This document shows positions 25,939-36,416 of a stretch of DNA of 64,000 bases, one piece after another. The notes below the pieces were generated by a model. It was not told the origin of the DNA, searched no databases, and worked only from the letters and a program-made list of their open reading frames with translations. The first letter of the stretch is position 1; every line of letters starts with the position of its first letter. The stretch is from the NCBI RefSeq assembly GCF_000803645.1, contig NZ_CP009122.1, positions 1,092,501 to 1,156,500 of the forward strand, read 5' to 3'. Both the position numbers and the translations under genes were made by a program. This DNA is from Sphingopyxis fribergensis (GTDB lineage: Bacteria > Pseudomonadota > Alphaproteobacteria > Sphingomonadales > Sphingomonadaceae).

Positions 25939-25963
25939 GGCCGACATTCGGCCCATGTCGGCC
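25939..25963. other. Perfect stem-loop after the second YdcH gene
   Basis: GGCCGACAT-TCGGCCC-ATGTCGGCC, with 9-bp arms and a 7-nt loop, begins 4 bp after the stop codon. There is no T run after it, so it may act as a 3' mRNA stabiliser or pausing site rather than a classical terminator. Confidence 0.5.
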
Positions 25964-26187
25964 TGCAAAGGACGATTTCCCGTGCATCCGGTGCTCACAT
26001 ACTGAGGTGCGCTGCGCTCCGGTCCTGAAAAATCACCATTTTCGGCTCGCCCTGAGCCAAATGTCGACCAATCCTAACTGCTTGAATTAAAACGGGACGA
26101 CTCGGTCTCCAACTTTAATGGTTACCGCCATTGCGGACCTCGCGCGAGGCGTGGCATCCCTCGGCCATGGTCGGCGGGCGAACGGAC

Positions 26188-26634
26188 ATGATGGCAATCG
26201 ACGTGCCGGTGCAGCGTGCACAGGTCGAAAATCTCTATGTCGAGGCGATGCTGCTCGCCGACGAGGCGCACACCGCCTTTGCGGCGCAGCGCGATCTTGG
26301 CCGTGCGCACGGCGATGCCGCCGCGCAGATCAGCCTCGCGTGCGAATCGCTCAAGACGACGACCCGGCTGATGCATGTCATCGCGTGGCTGCTTCACCGT
26401 CGCGCGATGTTCGCGGGCGATCCCGGCGCAGGGCCGCACGACAGCGCGGCGCGGATCGGCGAGCCGGTCCCGGCCGACTGGAATATTTGCGCGGGCTTCG
26501 ACGTGTCGACCGGCCGGATCATTGCGGCGAGCGAACGCTTGTTCGAGCGGATCGCGATGCTGGAGGCCGGGTGGGAAGCGCCGGCGATTGCGCCGGTGCA
26601 ACAATTGCTCGCGCGGCTCGAAGCGCGGCTCTGA
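26188..26634 (+). CDS. DUF1465 family protein, related to the CtrA-degradation adaptor RcdA
   Basis: 148 residues from the ATG at 26188 (ATGATG; the ribosome site is weak). The three-helix pattern VENLYVEAMLLADEAHTAF, SLKTTTRLMHVIAWLLHRRA and LFERIAMLEAGW is the DUF1465/RcdA signature. In Caulobacter RcdA delivers CtrA and other clients to ClpXP. The same role here is a reasonable inference, but ClpX, CpdR and CtrA are not in the window. Confidence 0.82.
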   Translation: MMAIDVPVQRAQVENLYVEAMLLADEAHTAFAAQRDLGRAHGDAAAQISLACESLKTTTRLMHVIAWLLHRRAMFAGDPGAGPHDSAARIGEPVPADWNICAGFDVSTGRIIAASERLFERIAMLEAGWEAPAIAPVQQLLARLEARL

Positions 26635-26643
26635 CGCCTGACC

Positions 26644-27498
26644 CTAACGCCGCTTGGTGCCGTAATCGATCCGGATCCGGACCCAGGCGCCGACCAGCGG
26701 CTGGCCGCCGAGCCGCGGCGGCCGCACCTGAAATGCCCATGCCGCGGCGAGCACCGCCCGATTGATCTGCGATCCGGTCGGATATTCGTCGAGCCCGACG
26801 CAATCCTCGACGCGATAATCGGGCGCCGTGCGGCAGGCGATCAGTCCCCAGCCGGGCCCGCTGGCGGTCGACAAATAGCCGCGCAGTTCGTCATCCCGCG
26901 GCTCGCGGTACCAGGCCGCGGCATAGAGCGGCTCGCCATTGGGGGCCGTTCCTACCCGCTCGGTATCGCGCGATGCCGGGGAGCCGCCGACATTGGGCGG
27001 CCCATAAACCCGCCCGCCCGGCGGACGCGTTGCCGGCGGAGGCGTGACCGGCGCTGGCGGCCGTTCGCTTGGCGTCGGGACCGTCGGTGCGGCCTTGGGT
27101 ACGACGGGCGGCGGGGGTGGCAGCGGTTTGGCCTGTTGGGGCGGCTGCGGTTCTTCGGGAGCGGGCTGTTTTTCGGGCCGCTCGATTTCGGCGCTGCTCG
27201 GTTCGGGTGAATCCGCGGCAATCTCGCTGGCCTCGAGGCTCACCACGCTGACAGGCTCCTCGCGGCGGTCGGGCGGCGCCTCCAGGCCATAGGTGAGCAG
27301 CAGGAGCAGCAGGATCGCGGGGATTAGCACGGCCAGGCTTATCGCAAGCGCGCGGCGTCCCGCCCCGATGCTGAGCTGTTCGACGTAGGGAGTGGCTGGA
27401 ACGGGGTTCAGCTGAAGCAATCTTTGGTGTCGGCGTCCGCTGGCCAGGGGCTCGGGGCTAGGTTGGCGGGGGATAGTGGGGCGCTGGGGCTTTGACAA
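26644..27498 (-). CDS. TonB-like proline-rich single-pass membrane protein
   Basis: 284 residues, starting at a TTG (27498) since no ATG is available at the front; the exact start is uncertain. A transmembrane helix lies near residues 48-72 (LAVLIPAILLLLLLTYGL), followed by a Pro/Glu-rich linker (EEPQPPQQAKPLPPPPPVV) and a C-terminal domain with small-protein TonB-like traits (WAFQVRPPRLGGQPLVGAWV). The layout suggests an inner-membrane protein reaching across the periplasm. No exbBD genes are nearby, so a TonB function is not shown. Confidence 0.6.
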   Translation of the reverse strand: MSKPQRPTIPRQPSPEPLASGRRHQRLLQLNPVPATPYVEQLSIGAGRRALAISLAVLIPAILLLLLLTYGLEAPPDRREEPVSVVSLEASEIAADSPEPSSAEIERPEKQPAPEEPQPPQQAKPLPPPPPVVPKAAPTVPTPSERPPAPVTPPPATRPPGGRVYGPPNVGGSPASRDTERVGTAPNGEPLYAAAWYREPRDDELRGYLSTASGPGWGLIACRTAPDYRVEDCVGLDEYPTGSQINRAVLAAAWAFQVRPPRLGGQPLVGAWVRIRIDYGTKRR

Positions 27499-27532
27499 GG
27501 GCGCAGGGCGTCCCGCTCCACTGCGTCATCGG

Positions 27533-28612
27533 TTATCCCAGCCACTCGATCCACGCGCCATGGGCGTGCGCGTGGGCCAGCTTGCGTGGCGCCTCGCCGC
27601 CCGGCCAGTATCGCACGATCAGTTCGTGATGATGGACGGTGCGGTTCGCTTCGAGCGCGATCCACGCCAGCGGCCGATCGGGGGTCGCCTGCGCGCCCGC
27701 GGCCTCCATCGCGGCGGTGACGCGCGCCTGTTGATCCGCTGGCACATATTGCCAGACGATCGAATGCATCAGTACGCGCGTCGTACCGTTGGCCTGCGAC
27801 CGCGCGAGTTCGGCTTCGACGAAATCGGCGGCATTGGCGTGGACCAACTGCGGCGGCTCATCGGTCGCCGCCGCGATCGCAGCCTCCATGCGCGCGAAAC
27901 GGATATGATGTTCGGGCCAGATATAGGCTTTGAGCCGCAAGGCTTGCGCCGGGTCGGTGAGGTCGACGGGGGCGACGTCGCAACCTTTGAGGCCGACGAA
28001 CTCGATCGCGTGCTGCGGCGGATGGTTGCCGCGCCATTCGGGCGTGAACGCCATCGCGCCCGACTGCGGTCCGACATGCACGCCGCCAAGGTCGTAATGA
28101 TAACGGTCGATCATCAGGTTGATGCCGCCGCTCGACCCGATTTCGAGGCAGTCGAAACGCGGCGGGAGGCCCTTGTCGGCGAGCCACAACATCGCCGCGA
28201 TGAAATTCGACGAGCGCCCCGCCTCGTTCGTTTGCGGCGGGCCGTCGAGCCAGGGGAGCAAGGCCGCCTCATGGCGCGCAATGACGCCGGCGATGATCGC
28301 ATTGTCGTTGATGTCTTCGGAATCGGCATAGATGGGCGCGAGCTCGTGCGCGGCCTGTGACAGGTGGAGCGCATGGATGCCGCCGGCGGCGCGCAGCGGC
28401 AGCGCATCGGCGAGCGGCGGGCCCTGCCATCCGGCGATCCGGCGCGCGAATTCGCTCGCCGGCTTGGCGAGCAGCGTGCCGAGCGCCGCGACGACGCGGG
28501 CAGTGACGCGCGCATCGTTGGCGCGGCAATAGGCGACCTGATTGGCAAAGGCGGTGCGGACGGCTTTCGGGCCGGTTTCGGCCATGTCGATCGGCTTGTA
28601 TCGCTCGCTCAT
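27533..28612 (-). CDS. DUF2332 family protein
   Basis: 359 residues. Conserved family stretches include [11 protein letters not shown] near the N-terminus, [16 protein letters not shown] and [15 protein letters not shown]2332 proteins have a Rossmann-like fold reminiscent of SAM-dependent methyltransferases, but no reaction is known. A second ATG nine codons in (residue 10) is possible. The start is only 39 bp from the divergent hisG start. Confidence 0.88.
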   Translation of the reverse strand: MSERYKPIDMAETGPKAVRTAFANQVAYCRANDARVTARVVAALGTLLAKPASEFARRIAGWQGPPLADALPLRAAGGIHALHLSQAAHELAPIYADSEDINDNAIIAGVIARHEAALLPWLDGPPQTNEAGRSSNFIAAMLWLADKGLPPRFDCLEIGSSGGINLMIDRYHYDLGGVHVGPQSGAMAFTPEWRGNHPPQHAIEFVGLKGCDVAPVDLTDPAQALRLKAYIWPEHHIRFARMEAAIAAATDEPPQLVHANAADFVEAELARSQANGTTRVLMHSIVWQYVPADQQARVTAAMEAAGAQATPDRPLAWIALEANRTVHHHELIVRYWPGGEAPRKLAHAHAHGAWIEWLG

Positions 28613-28651
28613 TGCCCTTTTTCCTCTCGCCGCTTATGGGCGCGCAAGCCT

Positions 28652-29320
28652 ATGCCCGAACCGATCATCTTTGCCATCCCGAAAGGGCGCATCCTCGACG
28701 AGGCGCTTCCCCTGCTTGCGCGCGTCGGGATAGAGCCGTCGGCCGAGTTTTTCGACAAGAAAAGCAGAGCGTTAGTTTTTGGGACGAATCGGCCGCACAT
28801 CTCGTTGATCCGCGTGCGCGCGTTCGACGTCGCGACCTTCGTCGCGCATGGCGCGGCGCAGCTCGGCATCGTTGGGTCGGACGTCGTCGACGAGTTCGAC
28901 TACAGCGAGCTATACGCCCCCGTCGACCTGGGCATCGGCCATTGCCGCCTGTCGCTTGCGGGGCCGGAGGGCAGCGCCCCGCCGGGCGCCAACGAATTGG
29001 GGGGCGAGAGCCATATCCGCGTCGCGACCAAATATCCCGCGACGACGCGCCGCTGGTTCGAGGCGCAGGGTATCCAGGCCGAATGCATCAAGCTCAACGG
29101 CGCGATGGAAATCGCGCCCAAGCTGGGCCTCGCGTCGCACATCGTCGATCTGGTTTCGACGGGGCGCACGCTCGTCGAAAATGCACTCGCCGAACAGACG
29201 ATCATTAGCGAGGTGTCGGCGCGGCTGATCGTCAATCGCGCGGCGTTCAAATTGCGCTCGGCCGAAGTGCCGGCGCTGGTCGAGAAATTCCGGCAGGCGG
29301 TGGGCGATGCGGCGGCTTGA
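28652..29320 (+). CDS. hisG: ATP phosphoribosyltransferase, short form
   Basis: 222 residues from the ATG at 28652, the short HisG class. The active-site region is [16 protein letters not shown] with [13 protein letters not shown] further on. It couples ATP and PRPP in the first step of histidine synthesis. Short HisG lacks the regulatory C-terminal domain and needs HisZ, which is not in this window. It overlaps hisD by 14 bp, so the two are co-translated. Confidence 0.97.
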   Translation: MPEPIIFAIPKGRILDEALPLLARVGIEPSAEFFDKKSRALVFGTNRPHISLIRVRAFDVATFVAHGAAQLGIVGSDVVDEFDYSELYAPVDLGIGHCRLSLAGPEGSAPPGANELGGESHIRVATKYPATTRRWFEAQGIQAECIKLNGAMEIAPKLGLASHIVDLVSTGRTLVENALAEQTIISEVSARLIVNRAAFKLRSAEVPALVEKFRQAVGDAAA

Positions 29321-30599
29321 TGCTTCCGAACCCGGCTTCGCCGCCGAGTTCGACGCGCTGGTCAATGATCGGCGCGAAAGCACATCCGATGTGTCGGCCG
29401 ATGTTGCCGCGATCATCGCGCGGGTAAAGGCCGACGGCGATGCCGCGCTCGCCGATTATACCGCAAAGTTTGACCGCTTCGATCTGGATGCGAGTGGCTG
29501 GAGCATCTCGAAGGAGGAATGCGCCGCGGCTTATGACGCATTGGCGCCCGATCTTCGCGATGCGTTGAACCTCGCCGCCGACCGTATTCGCGCCTATCAC
29601 GCGGCGCAGCTCCCCGAGAACCGCGACTATCGCGATGGCACGGGCGCCCGGCTCGGCGCGCGGTGGAATGCGGTTGATGCGGCAGGGGTCTATGTTCCGG
29701 GCGGCCGCGCCGCCTATCCGTCATCGGTCTTGATGAACATCCTTCCCGCTAAGGTCGCAGGCGTAGATCGCATCGTGATGATGAGCCCGACGCCGGGCGG
29801 CGAGACCAATCCGGTCGTCATGGCGGCGGCGCATATCGGCGGGGTCGACGAAATCTGGCGCGTCGGCGGGGCGCAGGCGGTTGCCGCGCTCGCTTATGGC
29901 ACCGACCGGATTGCGCCCGTCGACGTCGTCACCGGCCCCGGTAACGCATGGGTCGCCGAGGCGAAACGCCAGGTCTATGGCGTCGTGGGGATCGACATGG
30001 TCGCGGGGCCGAGCGAGATCGTCGTTGTCGCCGACAATCGCAATGCGCCGCATGTGATCGCCGCCGACCTGCTCAGCCAGGCCGAACATGACCCGACGAG
30101 CCAGTCGATCCTGTTCACCGACGATGCGGCCTTTGCCGATGCGGTTGCGGTGGCGGTCGACGCCATCATCCCGACGCTCGGGACCGCCGCGACGATGCGC
30201 GAAAGCTGGGACGCCAACGGCGCCATCGTCATCGTCCCCACGCTCGCCGACGCGATCCCGCTCTGCGACCGGCTCGCACCCGAACATCTCGAACTCGCGG
30301 TCGATGCCGCCGAGGCGGACGCACTCTTCGCCAAGGTGCGCCACGCCGGCTCGGTCTTCCTCGGCCGCGAGACTCCCGAAGCGATCGGCGATTATGTCGC
30401 CGGCCCCAACCATGTGCTGCCGACCGGCCGCCGCGCGCGTTTTTCGAGCGGGCTGTCGGTGACCGATTTCATGAAGCGCACCAGCTTCCTCGCGCTCGAC
30501 GAAAAGAGCCTTGCCGCGATCGGCCCGGCCGCAGTCGCGCTCGCGGGGGCCGAGGGGCTTCCTGCTCATGCGCTTTCGGTCAGCCAGCGTCTCAACTAA
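29307..30599 (+). CDS. hisD: Histidinol dehydrogenase
   Basis: 430 residues. Family marks are [36 protein letters not shown], the zinc-site [10 protein letters not shown] and catalytic region LAPEHLEL. It performs the last two steps of histidine synthesis with two NAD+ and Zn2+. Its ATG lies inside the end of hisG, and nusB follows 10 bp after its stop. Confidence 0.98.
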   Translation: MRRLDASEPGFAAEFDALVNDRRESTSDVSADVAAIIARVKADGDAALADYTAKFDRFDLDASGWSISKEECAAAYDALAPDLRDALNLAADRIRAYHAAQLPENRDYRDGTGARLGARWNAVDAAGVYVPGGRAAYPSSVLMNILPAKVAGVDRIVMMSPTPGGETNPVVMAAAHIGGVDEIWRVGGAQAVAALAYGTDRIAPVDVVTGPGNAWVAEAKRQVYGVVGIDMVAGPSEIVVVADNRNAPHVIAADLLSQAEHDPTSQSILFTDDAAFADAVAVAVDAIIPTLGTAATMRESWDANGAIVIVPTLADAIPLCDRLAPEHLELAVDAAEADALFAKVRHAGSVFLGRETPEAIGDYVAGPNHVLPTGRRARFSSGLSVTDFMKRTSFLALDEKSLAAIGPAAVALAGAEGLPAHALSVSQRLN

Positions 30600-30609
30600 G
30601 AAAAGAATT

Positions 30610-31059
30610 ATGAACAAACGCTCCCAGTCCCGCTCCGCCGCCCGTCTTGCCGCCGTCCAGGCGCTCTATCAGCATGAGATGGAGGGCACGCCCGTGCCCA
30701 AGCTGATCCACGAATTCCACCAGCACCGCATCGGCGCGACGATCGAAGATGAAGAATATGCCGACGCCGACACCGCCTTTTTCGACGATATCGTCAAGGG
30801 TACGCTGGCGCGTCAGGAAGAGATCGACGCGGCGATCATTGCGCGGCTTGCCAGCGGTTGGTCGATGGAGCGGCTCGACCGCACGATGAAGGCGATCCTG
30901 CGCGCGGGCTCCTATGAACTGATGGCGCGCGGCGATGTGCCGGTCGGCGCGGTGGTCAGCGAATATGTCGACGTCGCAAAGGCGTTCTTTGACACGCGCG
31001 AGGCGGGGTTCGCGAATGGTCTGCTCGATGCGATCGGCAAGGATGTGCGGGCGAAGTGA
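30610..31059 (+). CDS. nusB: Transcription antitermination factor NusB
   Basis: 149 residues; all-helical, with RSAARLAAVQALYQHEM, TAFFDDIVKGTLARQEEID and ELMARGDVPVGAVVSEYVDV typical of NusB. With NusE it binds boxA RNA and supports antitermination of rRNA operons. It follows hisD by 10 bp, so it is probably co-expressed with the histidine genes. Confidence 0.96.
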   Translation: MNKRSQSRSAARLAAVQALYQHEMEGTPVPKLIHEFHQHRIGATIEDEEYADADTAFFDDIVKGTLARQEEIDAAIIARLASGWSMERLDRTMKAILRAGSYELMARGDVPVGAVVSEYVDVAKAFFDTREAGFANGLLDAIGKDVRAK

Positions 31060-31063
31060 TTCA

Positions 31064-31199
31064 ATCCTCCCTGTGGCGAAGCCATGGGGAGGGGGACCGT
31101 TCGCGAAGCGAATGGTGGAGGGGCAGCAACGTCAACGCAATCGCCCCTCCGTCAGCGCTTCGTACTGACACCTCCCCATCGCTGCGCGACAGGGAGGAT
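31064..31199. repeat. Family D palindromic element, copy 1 (136 bp)
   Basis: It runs from ATCCTCCCTGTGGCGAAGCC to GCGCGACAGGGAGGAT, with inner AGGGGGACCG and CGCCCCTCCGTCAGCGC arms. It is 136 bp long and begins 5 bp after the nusB stop. A second copy of the same length lies at 53346-53481 in the opposite orientation. Confidence 0.8.
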
Positions 31200-31246
31200 C
31201 AAAGGGCCTCTTTTATACCGTAATAGTATCGCCTACCTTCACCTCC

Positions 31247-32176
31247 ATGAGCGAAGCCGATTTTGTCGCCCGTCTGCGGTCCATCGCGACCGATCCCGCC
31301 GCGCGCGGGCTGGCCGACGATGCGGCGGTTATGGACGGCCTTGTCCTAACCCACGACATGATCGTCGAGGGCATCCACTTCCTTCCTGACGACACGCCGC
31401 AGGATATCGCGTGGAAGCTCGTCGCGGTGAACCTCTCCGATCTCGCCGCCAAGGGCGCGGCGCCGGTCGGCGTGCTCGTCGGATACAGCCTCGGCGACGA
31501 GGAATGGGATGCGGCGTTCGTCGAGGGGCTCGACTTGGTGCTGCGCCGCTTCGGCGTCATCCTGCTCGGCGGCGATACGGTGCGGGTGCCTGCGGGCGCG
31601 CCGCGCAGTTTCGGGCTGACCGCGATCGGCCGCGCACCGCCGGGCGGCGCGCCGTCGCGCGGCGGCGCACGGCCGGGCGACCAGATATGGGTCACGGGCA
31701 CGATCGGCAACGCCGGCTTGGGCCTCGCGATGCGGCTGGGGCAGGAGGATGCGAACGAAACCTGCCTTGCCGCCTATAAAAGGCCGCAGCCGCAGCTGAC
31801 CTTCGGGCAGGCGGTCGTGCCGCATGTCCACGCGATGATGGACGTGTCCGACGGCCTGCTGATCGACGCGCAGCGCATGGCCGCGGCGAGCGGGTGCGCG
31901 TTCGGCATCATGCTCGAATCGCTCCCGCTGTCGGCGGCGCTGCTCGCGGTGCGGCCCGATGTGCTCGACACGCGGCTCGCGGCGGCCACCGCGGGCGACG
32001 ATTACCAGCTGCTGTTCACCGCCGATCCGGCCGCGGCGGCAGCGATCCGCGAGATTGCCGCGGGGCTGAACGTCATGGTGACGATACTCGGCCACGCCGG
32101 GGTGGGCGAGGGTATCATGCTGACGCACCGCGCCCAGCGCATCGCGCTCCCCGACCGTCTCGGTTTCATGCACTAG
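31247..32176 (+). CDS. thiL: Thiamine-phosphate kinase
   Basis: 309 residues of the PurM-like kinase fold: DDAAVMDGLVLTHDMIVEGIHF, the VAVNLSDLAAKGAAPVG core, LLGGDTVR and the MMDVSDGLLIDA motif. It phosphorylates thiamine monophosphate to the active diphosphate. It follows repeat D1; the ribosome site is poor. No other thi genes are seen here. Confidence 0.95.
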   Translation: MSEADFVARLRSIATDPAARGLADDAAVMDGLVLTHDMIVEGIHFLPDDTPQDIAWKLVAVNLSDLAAKGAAPVGVLVGYSLGDEEWDAAFVEGLDLVLRRFGVILLGGDTVRVPAGAPRSFGLTAIGRAPPGGAPSRGGARPGDQIWVTGTIGNAGLGLAMRLGQEDANETCLAAYKRPQPQLTFGQAVVPHVHAMMDVSDGLLIDAQRMAAASGCAFGIMLESLPLSAALLAVRPDVLDTRLAAATAGDDYQLLFTADPAAAAAIREIAAGLNVMVTILGHAGVGEGIMLTHRAQRIALPDRLGFMH

Positions 32177-32359
32177 GGCTCGCATCCACGGAAAAGCACG
32201 GAATAACCGGGCTTGCCCTTGGCTTTCTTTCTTCCCATAACTCGGCGTCCAAATTTGGGGCGGTCGCATCAGGGGAGAGAGCGAGCCGGCAACAATAAGT
32301 CGGACGTTCGACTGTTATCTCTGCGTTCGCCCTTCTCGATGGGGAAGGAATAGACACGC

Positions 32360-34477
32360 ATGAATCCGGTTTTGATCGCGATAGCGTGCGGCCTGGTGGC
32401 CGTACTCTATGGATTTATTACCTCGCGGCAGGTGCTCAGCGCATCGGCGGGTAATGAGAAGATGCAGGAAATCGCCGCCGCCATTCAGGAAGGCGCCAAG
32501 GCCTATCTGGGCCGTCAATATCGTACCATCGCCATCGTCGGCGTTGTTGTCGCCGTCCTCGTCGGGCTGTTCCTCGGCCCGATTTCGGCGACGGGTTTCG
32601 TCATCGGCGCCGTCCTGTCGGGCGTCGCTGGTTTCGTCGGCATGAACATCTCGGTCAAGGCCAACGTCCGCACCGCGGCCGCGGCGCAAACCGGGCTACA
32701 AGCGGGCCTGACCATGGCGTTCCGCGCCGGCGCGATCACCGGCTTGCTCGTGGCGGGGCTCGCGCTCCTCGCGATCTCGGTCTTCTTCTGGTATCTGATC
32801 GGCCCCGGTGGTTACACCGTCGGCGGTGACGATCGCACCGTCGTCGACGCGCTCGTCGCGCTGGCCTTCGGCGCCTCGCTGATCTCGATCTTCGCGCGTC
32901 TCGGCGGCGGTATCTTCACCAAGGCGGCCGACGTCGGCGCCGATCTGGTCGGCAAGGTCGAGGCCGGCATTCCCGAGGACGATCCACGCAACCCCGCGGT
33001 GATCGCCGATAACGTCGGCGACAACGTCGGTGACTGCGCGGGTATGGCCGCCGATCTGTTCGAAACCTATGTCGTCACCGTCGGCGCCACCATGGTGTTG
33101 ATGGCGCTGCTGCTGAAGGGCGCGGGCGACCAGCTTCTCCCGCTGATGAGCCTGCCGCTGTTGATGGGCGGCGTGTGCATCATCACTTCGATCATCGGCA
33201 CCTATTTTGTCCGCCTCGGTGGCGGAAAGAATGTCATGGGTGCGATGTACAAAGGCTTCCTCGTCACCGCAGTCCTCTCGATCCCGGCGATCTGGTTCTC
33301 GACCAGCTATATCCTCAAGGGCGATATGGCGACCGACATCACGGGGACGACGTTCAACGGCAGCGACCTTTTCTATTGCTCGCTGCTCGGGCTCGTCATC
33401 ACCGGGCTGATCATCTGGATCACCGAGTATTACACCGGCACCAACTATCGCCCGGTGCGTAGCATCGCCAAGGCTTCGGAAACGGGCCACGGCACCAATG
33501 TGATCCAGGGCCTCGCCATCAGCCTTGAATCGACCGCGCTGCCGACGCTCGTGATCTGTGCCGGCATCATCATCGCCTTCCAGACTGCGGGCATCATCGG
33601 CATCGCCTTTGCGGCCACCGCGATGCTGGCGCTCGCCGGCATGGTCGTCGCGCTCGACGCTTATGGTCCGGTCACCGACAACGCCGGCGGCATTGCCGAA
33701 ATGGCGGGCCTCGACGATTCGGTGCGTGAAAAGACCGACTTGCTCGACGCCGTGGGTAATACGACCAAAGCGGTGACCAAGGGCTATGCCATCGGTTCGG
33801 CGGGTCTTGCGGCGCTGGTCCTGTTCGGTACTTACACGGCCGACATCACCGAATATTCGGCGAAGCTCGGCCTGACCGAGCCGCTGACCTTCTCGCTGTC
33901 GTCACCCTATGTGATCGTCGGGCTGCTGCTTGGCGCGCTGCTGCCGTATCTCTTCGGTGCGATGGGCATGACCGCGGTCGGCCGCGCGGCGGGTGAGGTG
34001 GTCAAGGATGTTCGCGACCAGTTCAAGAACAACCCTGGCATCATGACCTACGAATCGAAGCCCGACTATGCGCGCACCGTCGATCTGGTGACCAAGGCGG
34101 CGATCAAGGAAATGATCATTCCGTCGCTGCTTCCGGTTCTGGCGCCGATCGTCGTCTATTTCGTGATCCGCGCGGTCGCGGGGCCGGCGGCGGCGCTCGA
34201 AGCGCTCGGCGCGCTCCTGCTCGGCGTGATCGTCGGCGGGCTGTTCGTCGCCATCTCGATGACCTCGGGCGGCGGCGCGTGGGACAATGCCAAGAAATAT
34301 ATCGAGGACGGCAACCATGGCGGCAAGGGCAGCGAGGCTCATAAGGCTGCTGTCACCGGCGACACCGTCGGCGATCCGTACAAGGACACTGCGGGGCCAG
34401 CGGTCAACCCGATGATCAAGATCACCAATATCGTGGCGATCCTGCTCCTCGCGGCGCTGGCAAACGGCGCGGTCTAG
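32360..34477 (+). CDS. hppA: K+-independent H+-translocating inorganic pyrophosphatase
   Basis: 705 residues, an integral membrane protein with about 16 helices. The substrate-binding signature is [19 protein letters not shown], with [20 protein letters not shown] next. [10 protein letters not shown] shows Lys at the position that marks the K+-independent class (Ala in K+-dependent ones). It pumps protons using PPi hydrolysis, an energy-saving device in low-energy conditions. A strong terminator follows. Confidence 0.96.
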   Translation: MNPVLIAIACGLVAVLYGFITSRQVLSASAGNEKMQEIAAAIQEGAKAYLGRQYRTIAIVGVVVAVLVGLFLGPISATGFVIGAVLSGVAGFVGMNISVKANVRTAAAAQTGLQAGLTMAFRAGAITGLLVAGLALLAISVFFWYLIGPGGYTVGGDDRTVVDALVALAFGASLISIFARLGGGIFTKAADVGADLVGKVEAGIPEDDPRNPAVIADNVGDNVGDCAGMAADLFETYVVTVGATMVLMALLLKGAGDQLLPLMSLPLLMGGVCIITSIIGTYFVRLGGGKNVMGAMYKGFLVTAVLSIPAIWFSTSYILKGDMATDITGTTFNGSDLFYCSLLGLVITGLIIWITEYYTGTNYRPVRSIAKASETGHGTNVIQGLAISLESTALPTLVICAGIIIAFQTAGIIGIAFAATAMLALAGMVVALDAYGPVTDNAGGIAEMAGLDDSVREKTDLLDAVGNTTKAVTKGYAIGSAGLAALVLFGTYTADITEYSAKLGLTEPLTFSLSSPYVIVGLLLGALLPYLFGAMGMTAVGRAAGEVVKDVRDQFKNNPGIMTYESKPDYARTVDLVTKAAIKEMIIPSLLPVLAPIVVYFVIRAVAGPAAALEALGALLLGVIVGGLFVAISMTSGGGAWDNAKKYIEDGNHGGKGSEAHKAAVTGDTVGDPYKDTAGPAVNPMIKITNIVAILLLAALANGAV

Positions 34478-34500
34478 CCGCACCGCCTGCGGGCAAAAGA

Positions 34501-34533
34501 AAAGCCCCGCCGGAGCGATCCGGCGGGGCTTTT
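34501..34533 (+). terminator. Rho-independent terminator of hppA
   Basis: AAAGCCCCGCCGGA-GCGA-TCCGGCGGGGCTTT makes a perfect 14-bp stem with a 4-nt loop, followed by TTCTTT. It begins 24 bp after the hppA stop. Confidence 0.93.
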
Positions 34534-34574
34534 CTTTGACGGCTTTAGGCATGGTCAGCTGGCATCCCCATTTT

Positions 34575-34653
34575 CGTCATCCCCGCGAACGCGGGGACCC
34601 AGAGCGTCCGTGGGCTCACCTAGCCCTGGGTTCCCGCTTTCGCGGGAATGACG
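34575..34653. repeat. Intergenic hairpin repeat, family B copy 1
   Basis: It begins CGTCATCCCCGCGAACGCGGG and ends CCCGCTTTCGCGGGAATGACG, the whole forming a large inverted repeat. It lies between the hppA terminator and the SDR gene. Copies 2 and 3 lie at 41679-41750 and 62910-62981. Confidence 0.8.
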
Positions 34654-34696
34654 AGAGATAGAAGCGCGGCGTCCGCTCTCGTTCGAAACCGGCCGT

Positions 34697-35515
34697 TCAG
34701 GACGTCGTCGTCGCCTTCATCTGCGCCGCATATCCCGCCTGCACCATCGCGCTCATCCGGTCGAAAAGCGCGTTGGGTTCGCTGCGGCGCAATTGGGCAA
34801 TCGCGGCCTCGGCGCCCTCGGCGACGACCAGTTCGCGCGTGCCGACATCGACTGCCGCCAGTATCTGCGCCGCCGCATCGTCGGGCGACAGGCCGTTCTC
34901 GATTGCTGCATCGCTCTCCCCGCGGACGCTACCATCGGCGTTGAGCGCATTGCGGCTGACGTTTGTCGCCACCGATCCGGGCGCAACGACGAGGACCTTC
35001 AGCCCCAGATGCTCATTCTCGGCACGCACGCTGTCGTGATAGCCGATCAGGCCATGTTTCGCGGCGCAATAGGCGCTGCGGAGCGGCACCCCCGCGATCC
35101 CCGCGACGCTCGATATCGCGATGATCTGCCCGCCGCCCGCGCCGACCATGCGCGGCAACAGCGCCTGCGTCAGCGCGATGGGGGCGAGCAGGTCGACGGC
35201 GATAATCTGTTGATAGACAGAGAAATCGGTCTCGATCGCGAGGCTGCGCTGCGAGATGCCGGCGTTGTTGACGAGGCCGTCGATGCGCCCCTGCCAGCTC
35301 CATGCCTGTGCGGCGAGCCCGGGAATCGCAGCATAGTCGGTCGCCTCGAACGGCAGGATCAGCGTCTCGGTATCGCAGTCGGCGGCGACCGCCTCCAGCG
35401 CCGCAACATTGCGTCCCGACAGGATCAGTTTCGCCCCGCGTGCGCCCAATGCGCGCGCCAGCGCCGCGCCGATTCCCGACGACGCGCCTGTAATCCACCA
35501 GACTTGATCCTGCAT
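34697..35515 (-). CDS. SDR family NAD(P)-dependent oxidoreductase
   Basis: 272 residues: TGASSGIGAALARAL, NNAGISQRS, the catalytic Ser in ISSVAGIAG and YCAAKHG. This is a classical short-chain dehydrogenase; LVVAPGSVATNVSRN is the usual binding-loop region. Substrate unknown. It is divergent from carD, with 316 bp between the starts. Confidence 0.92.
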   Translation of the reverse strand: MQDQVWWITGASSGIGAALARALGARGAKLILSGRNVAALEAVAADCDTETLILPFEATDYAAIPGLAAQAWSWQGRIDGLVNNAGISQRSLAIETDFSVYQQIIAVDLLAPIALTQALLPRMVGAGGGQIIAISSVAGIAGVPLRSAYCAAKHGLIGYHDSVRAENEHLGLKVLVVAPGSVATNVSRNALNADGSVRGESDAAIENGLSPDDAAAQILAAVDVGTRELVVAEGAEAAIAQLRRSEPNALFDRMSAMVQAGYAAQMKATTTS

Positions 35516-35604
35516 ATCTTCATCCCCATCTGACCGTTTGTCCCAGCGTGAAACGGCGGTCAGACGCCGTCAAGGCGCCACCCCACGGATTTCCGCGGGA
35601 GGGG

Positions 35605-35633
35605 TGGCAATTTTGTTGCGAATCTGTTATAAT
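35605..35633 (+). promoter_or_regulatory. Candidate sigma-70-type promoter for carD
   Basis: A perfect TATAAT (35628-35633) is preceded 17 bp upstream by TGGCAA, a partial -35. It lies about 200 bp before the carD start, so the mRNA would have a long leader. The leader and the rest of the 316-bp gap show no gene. Confidence 0.45.
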
Positions 35634-35831
35634 AAATATCAACACGCCGACATTCTGCCTCTTCCCGTCATTGGGCTGGGGCACTTTCCGGCGTTCCGAT
35701 GGAGCCATATCCCTTGTCACTCTGAACTGGCTAGCGCCGTCCGACTGCTCATCGTCCTCTCCCCGAGGGCGGGATGTGTCGGTGTTGTCGCACTTTCAGA
35801 TCAGGGTCAAGGCACAAGAAAAGGAATTTGC

Positions 35832-36359
35832 ATGTCCGTGAACACGCTCTTGTTCGAAGTTGGCGATTATGTTGTTTATCCCAAACATGGCGTGGGGCGC
35901 GTCATCGAATTGCAGCGGTCGGAAATCGCCGGCATGCAGCTCGAACTTTATGTCCTGCGCTTCGAAAAGGAAAAAATGACGCTTCGCGTGCCGACGAACA
36001 AGGCCGAAGGCGTGGGCATGCGCAAGTTGTCGTCGGACAAGACTCTGAAGGAAGCGCTTCAGGTCCTGACCACCAAGCCAAAGGTGAAGCGCACCATGTG
36101 GTCGCGCCGCGCGCAGGAATATGAAGCGAAGATCAATTCGGGCGACCTCGTGTCGATCGCCGAAGTGACCCGCGACCTGTTCCGCGCCGACGACCAGCCC
36201 GAGCAGAGCTATTCGGAACGCCAGATCTTCGAAGCGGCATCGAGCCGCCTCGCGCGCGAACTCGGCGCGATGGAAGAAAGCGACGAAAAGACCGCGCAGG
36301 CGAAGATCCTCCAGATCCTCAACGAGCATGCGCCGCTCTATTACGCCGAAAAAGTGTAA
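35832..36359 (+). CDS. CarD family transcriptional regulator
   Basis: 175 residues. The N-terminal RNA polymerase-interacting domain is seen in FEVGDYVVYPKHGVGRVIEL and VLRFEKEKMTLRVP; the C-terminal helical DNA-contact region includes MWSRRAQEYEAKINSGD. CarD stabilises promoter open complexes, notably at rRNA genes. AAGGAA lies 5 nt before the ATG. A terminator follows. Confidence 0.95.
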   Translation: MSVNTLLFEVGDYVVYPKHGVGRVIELQRSEIAGMQLELYVLRFEKEKMTLRVPTNKAEGVGMRKLSSDKTLKEALQVLTTKPKVKRTMWSRRAQEYEAKINSGDLVSIAEVTRDLFRADDQPEQSYSERQIFEAASSRLARELGAMEESDEKTAQAKILQILNEHAPLYYAEKV

Positions 36360-36380
36360 TCGCGTCCACAGCGATGAAGG

Positions 36381-36410
36381 AAAGGGCGGTCTGGTAGGGC
36401 CGCCCTTTTT
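36381..36410 (+). terminator. Rho-independent terminator of carD
   Basis: AAAGGGCGG (36381-36389) pairs with CCGCCCTTT (36400-36408) around a 10-nt loop, followed by TT. It lies 21 bp after the carD stop. Confidence 0.85.
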
Positions 36411-36416
36411 CGTTGT

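Noticed and set aside
31060..31246. Thiamine riboswitch before thiL
   Set aside because: The space is filled by repeat D1, and no conserved TPP-box elements were recognised.
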